Part shown: piece after piece, positions 44,359 through 54,303 of the stretch
Position numbering within the stretch: the first letter of the stretch is position 1
Layout of the letters: every line of letters starts with the position of its first letter
Origin: Epichloe hybrida
Taxonomy: Eukaryota > Ascomycota > Sordariomycetes > Hypocreales > Clavicipitaceae
Direction: 5' to 3'
Length of the DNA: 64,000 nt
Assembly (NCBI GenBank): GCA_019022495.1
Contig: JAFEKR010000008.1
Coordinates: forward strand, 1,488,001-1,552,000
The notes under the pieces: model-generated
Databases searched by the model: none
What the model was told of the DNA's origin: nothing
What the model saw: only the letters and a program-made list of their open reading frames with translations
Translations under genes and position numbers: made by a program

Positions 44359-45058
44359 ACACTTACCCACACATACCGAAATCTAGTAGCCACTTGTCTG
44401 TCAACCTCGAAAAGCAGACAGCACCACGGAACAAGTAGGACTTTTCTATATAATTCTTGTCTCGTTATTGCAGTTGGAGATTCGACTCGAAATGCGGAAA
44501 TGGAAAGGGGGCTGGTAGATCGGAATGGGAAGCATTATCGGTGACTTGACTTGCAGGTACTTAGATAGAGAAGAATGCCTCATTGTGGGTAAATGAAACG
44601 TGTTTGACAATGTACATTCTGGATCGTGCTGACCGTGCTGGCCGTGCTGACCGTGCTGGAGTAATGCTCGATGTTGCGATTGTGATGCGTTCTACGCAAT
44701 GACAGCAGCCGAAAATCCTGGGAGTCTAGCAGGTCTAATACTGGTGTTCATCAGTACCAAGTAATGCTTTTTGGTCTTGGGATCGCATGAGAGGGGGCAC
44801 AAATCTCAACATGTTTAGACCTCTATTCCGTTGGGTATCATCATTTTGCCAACTAATCAAGATACAAAAGTCCCCCTCGACAGTCAATCCAATGACACCT
44901 TCATCATGATGCTTGTTCCCACAGTGCTCTATCAACTTTTGCAGTACCTGCCAAGTGTTATGCCCAAACTCCAAAACGAGTAAATCAAACGACGACCCAA
45001 GCGCCAGTCATGCAAACAGTTCCGTGATCCCTCAATACAATTACATGGCGTACTTCTC
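44359..45058. other. Convergent 3' region, helicase and CDC6
   Basis: No gene was seen. It includes a short 9-bp repeat (CCGTGCTGA/G) near 44623-44660. Confidence 0.5.
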
Positions 45059-46870
45059 TCAATCCAATGCCTCACCAGACAAAATGCTCCTTAATATTCC
45101 CGCACCAGGACCGTCCGCCACAGATTCAATCTCCTTTTCTCCCGCACAACTAGCAACCCGCTTCTCGTCCCCAGTGCCACCGGATGCTTTTCGACCACGT
45201 TTGCTAGGCGTTTGAGCCATGCTGAAACTACCTGTCTTGCCCTCCACAGCGGCGACTAGTCCAAGGGTCTCCAAGCTGCCCACGACCTCTCGAAACTCGG
45301 AACTCGATAGCGGATGTAGCAGTGAGTCTCGTGTACAGAGCTGACAGTAGGTATCAAACAAGATCTTAATAGTCGGGGCCAAGGACTGAGATTTCGAGGG
45401 AGTAGAGGGTGTATTCGAGGACTTGACTGATGCTCTGCTTCTTTTCTCATATGCCACCAGGGCACAAAGAGCGACCTTTTGCTGCAAGTTGAGTGTCTTG
45501 AGTCGTTGATTGGTCCCATTGCTGAACGCAGCAGCAGTAATCTTGTTGAGGTGACCAATCGATGCTCGAGGGGCTGTTTCTGCAGTTAAGCTCTTGAGAG
45601 AGGTAGCTATGATCTGCAGAACATTCCGTGCTGATCCAGCCCGTGCGGCACCGTTGACATTCTCGCCCAATGGTCTCTTGGATGGAGTCATCTGCAGCAG
45701 CTTTTCTCTCGCCTCCTGCTCATGTTTCAATCTGATCTCGGACTCAATCAGATCGAGTGCACGACGGCAAATCTCAAAGGCCTTTCGAAGATCCCCCGTC
45801 TGGCTCGAAACTTTTCGTGAGCATAGCTCAATAGCAGCAGGATGAATAAATGGGACATATCCCTCCTTGCCACCCTCCGGCATCAGAGACTTGAGCCTAG
45901 TCGTAATGATGTTTTTAACTTGAGCAGCTGTATATGGCAAAAATGGAAGCAAATCCGGCTTCATGTTCTTCGACTTGAGTCGAGGGAGGAATCGATCCGT
46001 TAGATCCAGAGCGTTGGCAATACCGATAAGAACCAGGCAGGAATTTTTCTGTAGCGACCATTCAAATACTCGGTACAAACTCTCGAGCCCCAGAGTCAAG
46101 ATATGGTCAATTTCGTCGAGCGTTATCAGATAGACCTTTGAGGGCTCGTCTTGGGACAGAATGACTGTTGGAGGATGGAAATAGCCTCAGTCTCGGTGAC
46201 ATTGCCATCTTTGCCAAGGGCAGTGAGCAAGGTGATGTACAAGTCTTTGGAGGACTTGATGCTCATGCAGTTGATGTAAGCGTTGCTGATGCCGTCTTGT
46301 TGAGGGAATTCCCGAGTCATCTCTGTGATCAGCAGCTATTAAGTCCGCTAACAGCAGTGTGATGAGCGTACAGCGATTGTGGGAATAGAGCTGTTCACGT
46401 TCCAACTCTCTGCCAATTATCTGACCTGGCTCTGCACCACGGGCAAACAGTTGTCGAGCAGAGTGGTAAATGGTTTGGATGGTAGACGGTGATAGCGGAG
46501 AATTTGGAGTCAATCGCTTGAACAGTTTTCCGGCCGACATGACAGCATGACGAGGCGTGGTAGGGTAGCCACTCAATACATCTCGGTGTCGAGGCGTTGA
46601 AGGAGTCACCGGGTTCTTCTTTATCAACGTCTGTGATTCGGATCTTTGTCTTTTTGGAAAGGCATCCTGCACCACTTCCACATCAATCTGGATAGTGTCA
46701 TGAGCATCCGGCGTGCTTTGGGGATCTTGGTTTTCCTCGTCGTCATTTTTGTAGACGGCGTATGCGTTGTGGTGACGGACTCTCTTTATGGGAGTTTCGA
46801 CAACAACTAAACCGTCATCAGCCAATGGAAGACATGGGGCGGCATGAAATCCGTCGTTGGCACCCATCAT
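45059..46870 (-). pseudogene. CDC6: CDC6 replication-licensing AAA+ ATPase, reading frame broken as sequenced
   Basis: Recognisable Cdc6 parts lie in three frames. From the ATG at 46870 an N-terminal part rich in CDK-like S/T-P sites runs to the GRELEREQL segment that precedes the AAA+ P-loop. The next part, ITEMTREFPQQDGIS...YINCMSIKSSKDLY, is what follows the P-loop. Only about 65 bp separate them and they contain no Walker A (GPPGTGKS) codons; a 49-bp intron-like segment (46371-46323) sits there, but splicing it makes a stop. A second break near 46148 is a one-base loss just before VYLITLDEIDHIL (Walker B). The remaining frame to 45059 carries sensor motifs and the winged-helix end (GAGILRSILSGE). 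Cdc6 loads MCM helicase and is essential, so either another copy exists or these are assembly errors. The 5' end is uncertain. Confidence 0.8.
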
Positions 46871-48405
46871 AGTCCTTCCTAAAGTAGAGAGGCATGAGAG
46901 TGGACAAAAGCCTCCCAAGTAAACAGACGATTTGTGTTGTTGAGATGAAGTTGTCAAAGCGACTGACGCAAAATCCACTGTAAAGCTGATCCTGCCCTTG
47001 GCTACAAGAAACTTTTCTTACCAGAGGCTGGAAACCCAACTGAGTATGAGTTGGAAACAAAGAGAACAATAGGACCATCAGATTCATGTGCACCAGTGAG
47101 TAATTAGTGCACTTCACCATGTTTTTGGGATCCAGCATCCGATTTCTTTCCACAGTATATGAGCTGAGAGGCTCTCAAGTGACGAAAGAGATCTTAACAA
47201 TGACCATCCCTCAGACTCAAGGTTCGTATTGGAGCAAACCTTTGACCCGGGTGGTGAAGTCATGGTATAGGCATTATTATCTTGGTGCACAGAAGCCGAC
47301 TTCGAATCCGTGCAAGATTTGAGGAAAGCCCACGGTAACGTCGTCCAGCAAGGCAACCGACACGCCTTGTGCAGGCAGAGAGAATGCTACTTTTTCCCTT
47401 GCAGGCCTTATTCAAAATTTACATCAGAGAACGATTTGCACCTCCTCGCGATGAATTACACATCATACGCTGGTGGCCACCAAGTGAAAAGTGGTATTGT
47501 GCTGCTCTCGACCCCTAGTCGCAAGGCTGGAAGAGGCGTGTGTGAGAAGGTTTGATGAATGTAAGCCCTGAATCACCCCCTTTCATCCAAACCAGGCAGC
47601 TGATGGAGGCTACAGGTTCACCATCATCCTGAATCCTTAATCAGTCATGGATCACTGCAGTTGAGAAAGACACGGGTATAAGTCGAGCTCAGCAGAACAT
47701 CTAACTGACTGAAAAAGATGGTTTTCTGGAATAACAGCACATCCGCCAAGTGAAGTCATTGTTTATATGGGCTCAAGATCGCCGCTCGACCCAGGCAGAG
47801 AGCGAACCACTTATGACGGGAAAATGTGACAGCCGCTGAGCGCTGCAGGTCTTGTTCGGCATTGAAGGTCGAGCGACAGAACAAGTGGACGAGCAGTGGA
47901 CACGCGCCAGCAGATAAGTGGGGTTCGATGCTGAGTGGTCCGGTCAAGTAGCAACATCTGATGAAATGGCTTGAACCAGTGTGATTTTGCTCAGTCTTTC
48001 CAGCAGTGGCATTGGAAACCCAAAATAATGATTGAAAACCCCAGGGAATAATGTCTCCGAAAGGGGTGCCCGAAAGGGATGCCCGAAGGGGACCAATCAC
48101 ATTTCATCTCTTCTGCCTCTGTACCCTTTTCACAACAGTTCTGCCGTAATACTCCGTATTTTACGTACATACGAAGTGCATCCCAAATCAATCCATGTCC
48201 CCCCCCCCCCCAAGGCAGTAAGGCACCAACAACCCGAACCCATGAGTCCATGACGTACCACATCTGTCAAGCCTAGGTAGCTAGGCCTACACAACAACGT
48301 CCATCTACAACCGCATCATCGCCTCCATACACACACATCAACCACCCGCCATCCCTACGCCCCCCCAATCGCAAAGTCCAGCAAAACCTCTTCACAACCG
48401 CCGCC
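46871..48405. other. Divergent region between CDC6 and TspO-like gene
   Basis: About 1.5 kb with no clear gene. An undetected first exon of CDC6 could lie near 46880-47000, as a TTTAG acceptor-like site sits just before the two ATGs. It contains one TACTCCGTA copy at 48150-48158, a direct repeat of a GGGGTGCCCGAAA-like segment near 48062-48090, and a C-run near 48197. Confidence 0.5.
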
Positions 48406-49084
48406 ATGACAACCTACATGCCCTCCATCACCATCCCCTCTGCCATACTCGAGCACCCGGCCTCATCCATCCTCTTCCCCATCGCCCTAGGCACAGCCGT
48501 CGGGTTCGCGACGCGCCGTACGTCTCGTCTCCCCAGAACCTCCCTCGCCCAAACTAACCAAACGGCGTCGCCAACAGCATCCGCCACGCAAACGACGTAC
48601 ATGTCCTTGAAGCAGCCCCCTCTTCGACCCCCACCATGGGTATTTGGTCCCGTCTGGACCGTCCTGTACGGGTAAGGTCCCGGCCCGCCAAACTCAACGG
48701 ACAAGAAAAAAAAAAGATGCAAGACTGGGCCAAAGGAGGCTACATAGCTAACATCCGGGTCGTCCCCGCCAAACAGTGTAATGGGATACGCCGCCCATCG
48801 CGCCTTCACAACAGGCCTTTCGCCCTTGTCTGGCCCTGAAACCGTCGCTCTTGCGCGCCGGTCCATGACGCTGTATTCGATCCAGCTGGGCCTGAACCTG
48901 GTATGGATGCCGTTGTTGCTGCGCGTCCTGCCGAGGCGATATTGTCTGCTTGAAATGGCTACTTGGTAAGCTCCATTTGCAGGCTGCTTAAAATGTCTGG
49001 TGGTTGAGCTTTGCGACGTACTTGTGCGTCGGGACTGGGCACTTGAACGGGTGGGATTTCTCAGCGAAGGAGGTCAAGGAATAA
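48406..49084 (+). pseudogene. TspO/MBR (translocator protein) family gene, 3' half degraded
   Basis: Exons 48406-48517, 48578-48671 and 48777 onward have normal splice sites and phases. They encode the TspO opening, a first membrane helix, the LKQPPLRPPPWVFGPVWTVLYG signature, then VMGYAAHRAF and SIQLGLNLVWMPLLL. The frame then runs into a stop at 48967-48969, giving about 132 aa against roughly 175 expected. The usual C-terminal end is still present in another frame: WWLSFATYLCVGTGHLNGWDFSAKEVKE, ending at 49084. Between them, pieces like RPAEA and NGYL appear in shifted frames and about 30 residues are missing. TspO proteins are five-helix membrane proteins that bind porphyrins and sterols. 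Decay by small indels is the simplest reading; sequencing error is the alternative. Confidence 0.75.
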
Positions 49085-49361
49085 ATGCCATCGATGCAGG
49101 AAACAGCGTAAGATCAGCAGGGGGATGTTGGGCAGAAAAATGTCATGCGTAGATTTTGGGACATTGGTGTCATGGCGCCGAGGGTAGTTCATCCACATGT
49201 AAATTTTGCCATCTGGTCTAAATTTATAAAACCGTCATTGTAGTGTATCGGAACCCCTCTTGTGACCATGCTGTAATTTCAGACACCAATTGTACCTGAA
49301 CGCCACGCATATGAACCGTCGTTGAAAAAAAAAAAAAAAAAAGCATTTGGCGGCCCCCACG

Positions 49362-50464
49362 CTACTGTAATGGGAATCGCTGCTTCAATCCATCATAAAC
49401 CATAAAGATAAAGGCTGAGCTTGGTGCAGACCGCAGGCAGGTAATACCACAGCCGCGATATAAGCCACGCAGGCCGTATTGTCGCCAGATCATGGCACCT
49501 TCCTCCATGAAGCCGCGCTTTTGTGCTAGTGTGCCCACGGCAATGGTTTGCATGCGAGACTTGATGGTGTCGGCGGGGAAGAATAGAAAGTTGTACGAGA
49601 CACCCGCGGAAGCGCCAGCGACGGCTTGTTGCCACAGCGGCAGGGACCGAGACTTGATGTTCTCTATCTCTGTGCGGGACTTGGCATGTCGTATCTTCGT
49701 CTTGTAGAACATGCTTGTCACCGTCTCCTTGGCTCCAAACCACGCCGCACTTCCCCCGCCCTCTCTGATCAACGTCCCCATCTGGCCGCGCCAAAGTCCC
49801 CTCAAGCCCTCGCGGCGAAATACATCGCGCGCGACAGCTAGAGGACGCGTGGCTGGGGCGTCGGCACCTTCCACGTGCGTCGGCACCTGAATCTTGCATT
49901 TGACGAGTTCAATGGGCGTCAAGACGAACGAGGCGCAAACACCAGAGAATGCACCAGTCACCCACAAGGCTGGCACAGATAGTCCCTTCTCCCGCGTGGC
50001 CAGGCCCGTGTTGAACAAGGCCTCCCGTCCAACTTTTTCAAACAGGAAGAGGCTGCTTGTCTCAGCAGCCGCTCCCACAAGCGGAGCGCTGATGCCTCGG
50101 TACAAGCCCAGGAACCCATCAGCTTTGAAAGATTGTCTGAAACAGTCGAGAGGGCCGGTGTACCGTAGTGGGAGATGGTCGGGCTGGCTTTGCAGTCGAA
50201 CTTTTACCGTGTCGAAGGGATACTCTATGTATTTGCCCACAATACCAGCAATCTGCCGACCGGAGGGGGAGTTGTCAGTCACACAGCCAATCTCTCTTAT
50301 ACAGTAGCGGTGTTTTATTCAGAGGCGGGGGCCATATTGCTTACCGATCCGTATGCGACTCCCTCGAATGCTTCAATGAGCGCCGAGCTGCCCCGAAACG
50401 CAAGCTCCGAGGGCATGGCGAAGCAGGGATGGACAGCGATTTGGGCGTGGTCCATGTGGTCCAT
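49362..50464 (-). CDS. arg-13: Mitochondrial ornithine/arginine carrier, ARG-13/Ort1 type
   Basis: Exon 1 is 50464-50345 and exon 2 is 50252-49362; the 92-bp GTAAGC...CGGCAG intron is in phase 0; 336 aa. Three mitochondrial-carrier repeats show the signature motifs [20 protein letters not shown] and [10 protein letters not shown], and six membrane helices can be drawn. The segment [38 protein letters not shown] is characteristic of ARG-13/Ort1 carriers, as is the RGG in [16 protein letters not shown]. The protein exports ornithine from mitochondria for arginine synthesis and may import arginine or lysine. An overlapping frame on the same strand is a shadow. Confidence 0.92.
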
Positions 50465-51791
50465 GTTGAAGGAAAGAGGGCGGCGGGCCCAGGATTTCTG
50501 TTGATATAATAGTGGAGTGAAGGGCGGCTGGCTGGCAGCTGGCAGGCAGCTGGCAAAATGCTCGTTTCGTCTGATCCGGCAAAGGAGGCAGCTCTCTCGC
50601 GAGGAAGGACCATTCCACGACGTGTGATGGGCTGTGCCGTAACCTGTGCAGCAACCTGTGCAGCAACCTGTGCAGCCAAGTCTGGTGGGCAAAGCCACGG
50701 TTGAAAGCAAGAAAAAAAGGGTTCGAGACCAGCAAGTGTTGTCTTTCTGTCCGTCGACCAGAGTCACAGAGTCACACAGCCATCATGACGTGGGACAGCA
50801 GCCCGCGCATATTAATACTGGTCCTTGTTACGAGAATGCGGTCGATTAAAAAAAAACGGACATTTTTATATCGGCCGGTATCAACAAGGAGAAGGGGGGA
50901 GTGGCCGGAATTGCGCAATGCTGTTCTTTATTAGCTGCGGGAGTGGATGTGGTGGGATGGACCGCCTCGAATAAACTTTGCGAGTACCTATTGTCGTCAA
51001 GTGCCAGCACTTTGTTCTGCCCATACCGGCCATCATTTGTCCGTCACCCAAATGTTGGCATGGCACGCCCGCAACTAACGGCGCAGCGGTGCAGTCTGTG
51101 CTTGACGATGTGATGCCGGCTCGGCACACAAACGCCGAGCCGATGCCCAGATTCAGTCCAGTCAAACCCGTGCGAGGCACTTGAGACGGACGCCTCCAAC
51201 ACGGCCCTCTCTTTTATTACAAGTCCTAATAATTATAGTTGAGCAAACAGATTCTTGACTTGCCGTGTTGCTGACATGTTTTGTCCGAGGCAACACAGGA
51301 CCGGCCGGCACATGCAGCACATGGAGGCACCTTCGCGGCCTGGCCGGAATCACTGTCCAGAGCGACCTTGTCTTTCCGTCTCAACTTCTCTTTGACCGTG
51401 TTTTTTCCCCTCTTGCCCCTCCATCCTGCGTCTCTGCGCTGGCAACCAGGATCCGTAATCCGTACTTGTCCATGAAAGTTGAAGGGGCTTTGGCACCAGA
51501 CAGACTTTGCTTCTAACCTACATAGAATGAACACACACATACACGAATGACTTGTTCGGTCCTTGTGGAGCATTTGGCTCCTCTCGTGAATAAAGTATCC
51601 AATCGTTCAACTTCGCTACGCCTCCTTATTCGTAACACACTGCACGACTTGTCCCCGCTACACCATTCCATACGCTCCTGTAATACGTGAGAAAAGGATA
51701 GCCTTGGTCTTGCCATCGTGTCAAATGCAGCCTCCACAGCAGTCTTCATACTTGGGGGGTTTTACAGCAGCCCGCCAATGCTTGTTTTTCT
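50465..51791. other. Intergenic region between ARG-13 and SHR3
   Basis: About 1.3 kb with no recognisable gene. It includes a short 12-bp repeat (CAACCTGTGCAG) near 50640-50675. It holds the ARG-13 promoter and the SHR3 3' region. Confidence 0.5.
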
Positions 51792-52529
51792 TTACTGCTT
51801 CTTCTTGGTAGCTGATTTTGCAGCGGGGGCCTCCTTGACAGCGAGGGCAGCCTCATCGTCTCGATCTCTCTTCTCTGCATACCACTGCCCCGCCTGGAGA
51901 ACCAGAACACCAATCAGGACCAGAGCAAGAATGGTGTTGCTGGCAGACAAGACTCTCAGACTATCTTCTCGGTCAAGAATAATCTCCCCCTCGGCAAGAT
52001 TGGCGGCTTTCTTGAATTCCTCGCTGTCCCAGAACCCGGAGCTCACGGTGCGCAGACCCTTGACGATGTTGGAAATGTAGACGGCGACACCAGTGGTGTA
52101 CAGAATCAGGGAGGCTCCATCAAAGAGGAAGTTGGCCTCACTAGGCTTGAACAACTTGATGAACATGCCCAGGAATCCAACACTAACGATTATGTTGAGC
52201 ATGCGGCCAATAAGGGGAGGCGACTGGTGAATGAACTTCAGGTGAGTTTCGAGCTGATCATAGTAGCTGGTCGGAACAGGCTCTTTGCTCCAAAGCAAGG
52301 GGAAATCGTAAGGAAACGACGCGAAGAGTATTCCGAGGAAGAAACAGGTGGCTATATATGAACGGTTAGAAAGCTGAGCGCCAGGACCAAGCTTGGTTAG
52401 AGATGGGCTAGTCAATGAATGCCGTGTTTGAAAGAACGTACGTCCAATGATCATAAAGGTCGAGAAGGAGCCCGAGCCACGGTAGTTTGACGACTTGGTC
52501 GTCTTTGTCCAGTCGATGTAGCCGCCCAT
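51792..52529 (-). CDS. SHR3: ER packaging chaperone Shr3 for amino acid permeases
   Basis: Exon 1 is 52529-52442 and exon 2 is 52351-51792; the 90-bp GTACGT...TATATAG intron has a CTAAC branch site and is in phase 1; 215 aa. The intron is a multiple of three without a stop. Spliced reading restores the Shr3 signature FSTFMIIGPTCFFLGILFASFPYDFPLLW. Four membrane helices are visible, followed by a charged, Lys-rich cytosolic tail (AAKSATKKKQ) resembling an ER-retrieval signal. In yeast Shr3 folds amino acid permeases and promotes their loading into COPII vesicles. Length matches the yeast protein. Confidence 0.92.
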   Translation of the reverse strand: MGGYIDWTKTTKSSNYRGSGSFSTFMIIGRTFFQTRHSLTSPSLTKLGPGAQLSNRSYIATCFFLGILFASFPYDFPLLWSKEPVPTSYYDQLETHLKFIHQSPPLIGRMLNIIVSVGFLGMFIKLFKPSEANFLFDGASLILYTTGVAVYISNIVKGLRTVSSGFWDSEEFKKAANLAEGEIILDREDSLRVLSASNTILALVLIGVLVLQAGQWYAEKRDRDDEAALAVKEAPAAKSATKKKQ

Positions 52530-53485
52530 CTTGTCTTTTTGCGCAGATTGGAAATGGAGCGTTGAGGTATTGCGGAGCTTGAGACGTATACGCGCGTGTG
52601 GCGAGACGTACTTTACAGGCGCCAATGCGACGTCGCGAATGATGGCAGTCGAGATGTGCGAGGCGAGGCGAGGCGGGCGCGAAATTTTGACAAGATGCGT
52701 GAGGACAGCTTGACGTGGAGGGGTCCGCAGGCTACAGCGTGGGGGAAGGAAGCTAAAACAAGCCTGGCTGCTTGCGAGGCGTGCGGACTGCGGACTCCGC
52801 AGATTGACATGTGGTTGTTAGGACTGCCGTAGGGGCGTCGCCCCTTTCTTAGCACCGATGGGGTACCGCCAGCTGACCACCAGCTCTGACTACCAGCTCT
52901 GACAGGAGAGCCACTCTGGGAGAAGTTGACACCAGCTGACCATGCCCCCCTGAAGACCTGACTGGGACAATTGATTTTGAGTCCCCAAAAATGATTGGCC
53001 GGCCTTTATTTTATTGGCAGTGAACACAATGGATGAAGCAAGCAAACTGAGTTTGCACCATGGCGGGGGGCTGACCTCATCTCAACCTCCAGTCTCCAGC
53101 CAAACACCACCGTCCCGAGATTCTACTTTACATTTTCCTATCGATACCCAAACCGCTGTGGGTACACCCGGAGCTAGTTGTCTCGTCCAAGACCTCTTCG
53201 ACTCTGATAAGTCCCCCAATAAATAATCCGAGACCAGTTCATTCATCGATATAAATACACACGGAAAGCTGGACTCCTCCATAAACAGCAACCAACCGCC
53301 CATCGTGTATTGCGCGATGTCAGAACTGTCAGCTAACCTCTTGTCACTGGAGCTGTTGTTCGGCAAGGGCCTTGAACACTCACTCGCCCAAGCAATCTCA
53401 CCTCTCACCTCTCACTCACTCACTCACCCACTCACTCACTCGCCCACTCGCCTAACCACCACCACAACACCACCCACACCCCGTA
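52530..53485. other. Divergent promoter region, SHR3 and WSC protein gene
   Basis: No gene was seen. It includes short direct repeats (GACTACCAGCTCTGA-like) near 52875-52905, a TATA-like element at 53250, and a CACT-rich tract at 53395-53455 just before the WSC gene. Confidence 0.5.
53250..53257 (+). promoter_or_regulatory. TATA-like element upstream of the WSC gene
   Basis: TATAAATA lies about 230 bp before the ATG at 53486. It is a good match to a core promoter element, without direct evidence of use. Confidence 0.4.
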
Positions 53486-54058
53486 ATGCATCTCCTCCGC
53501 ATCCTCCTGCCCGTCCTCCTCCCCCGCGGCCTCGCCCAGACCACCACCGACCCCATCTCCGTCTCCGTCTACACCCAGTCCAGAACCTACTCCTACCACG
53601 GATGCTACAACGAGACAACCGAGATGGACGGCTCCGACCACAGCCGCGCGCTCTCCGGCGGCGCCAACACCGTTCGCAGCGGCGAAATGACCGTCCCCGT
53701 GTGTCTCGACTTTTGCGCCAAGGGGGACCACGGGAAGCAGTACCTGTACGCGGGTCTAGAGTGGTCGAGGCAAGTTTTGATCGACGGCCCCCTTCCAGAG
53801 TACATTGCGCTTCCCACAACAACGAAGCTGACCGACCCACGCAGAGAATGCTGGTGTTCCCAGAAAATAGCCGGCATCTCCAAGAAATTGGACGACGCCC
53901 AATGCAATTTCCCCTGCGAGGGGAACAGGACCTTTGCGTGCGGGGGCTCTCTGAAACTGAGCGTGTACAAGCTTTCTGGCGCGAGAGCTGAATTGGCGTC
54001 GTCGTCGCTCTTGCTCTCGCTCTCGCTGGTGACTGCGGCGGCCATGTCAGCCATGTAG
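53486..54058 (+). CDS. Secreted WSC-domain protein with predicted GPI anchor
   Basis: Exons 53486-53769 and 53845-54058 give 165 aa. The proposed 75-bp intron starts GCAAGT and ends CGCAG, a GC-AG type, with phase 2. Without splicing the frame stays open (190 aa), but a 25-residue insert would then split the WSC core. Splicing restores YAGLEWSRECWC, matching the usual YAGLE..ECYCG. A signal peptide (~1-18) is followed by the WSC fold: YSYHGCYNE, MTVPVCLDFC, LEWSRECWC, CNFPCEGNRTFACGG, with the eight-Cys pattern. The C-terminus ends in a small-residue site and a hydrophobic tail (LASSSLLLSLSLVTAAAMSAM), a GPI-attachment signal. A wall carbohydrate-binding role is likely; it lacks the kinase-sensor cytosolic tail of Wsc1. 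Confidence 0.85.
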   Translation: MHLLRILLPVLLPRGLAQTTTDPISVSVYTQSRTYSYHGCYNETTEMDGSDHSRALSGGANTVRSGEMTVPVCLDFCAKGDHGKQYLYAGLEWSRQVLIDGPLPEYIALPTTTKLTDPRRECWCSQKIAGISKKLDDAQCNFPCEGNRTFACGGSLKLSVYKLSGARAELASSSLLLSLSLVTAAAMSAM

Positions 54059-54303
54059 TGTGACCGTGTTCATTGTTTTTTTTTTCGCAATTTTTATTTC
54101 CTGGCACTGGCGAGCGTTTCTTTAATCTTGTACGTTTTTGTATAGAAAATGGGTCTGTCTACACAGGGTCGTGTGATGGCCAAATAGACGACCGTCTATG
54201 GCGCCGTGTATAGATGACAAATGACATGTGACAAATGACATGTGACAAATGCCGGCAAAAAAAAAGGGGGGGGAATCTGGGCATCAGGTCATACTCATTA
54301 CTA

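Noticed and set aside
46323..46371. A normal 49-bp intron that would rescue CDC6
   Set aside because: Splicing GTACGC...CACAG here joins phase 1 to AG and creates a TAG stop, and still leaves no Walker A motif.
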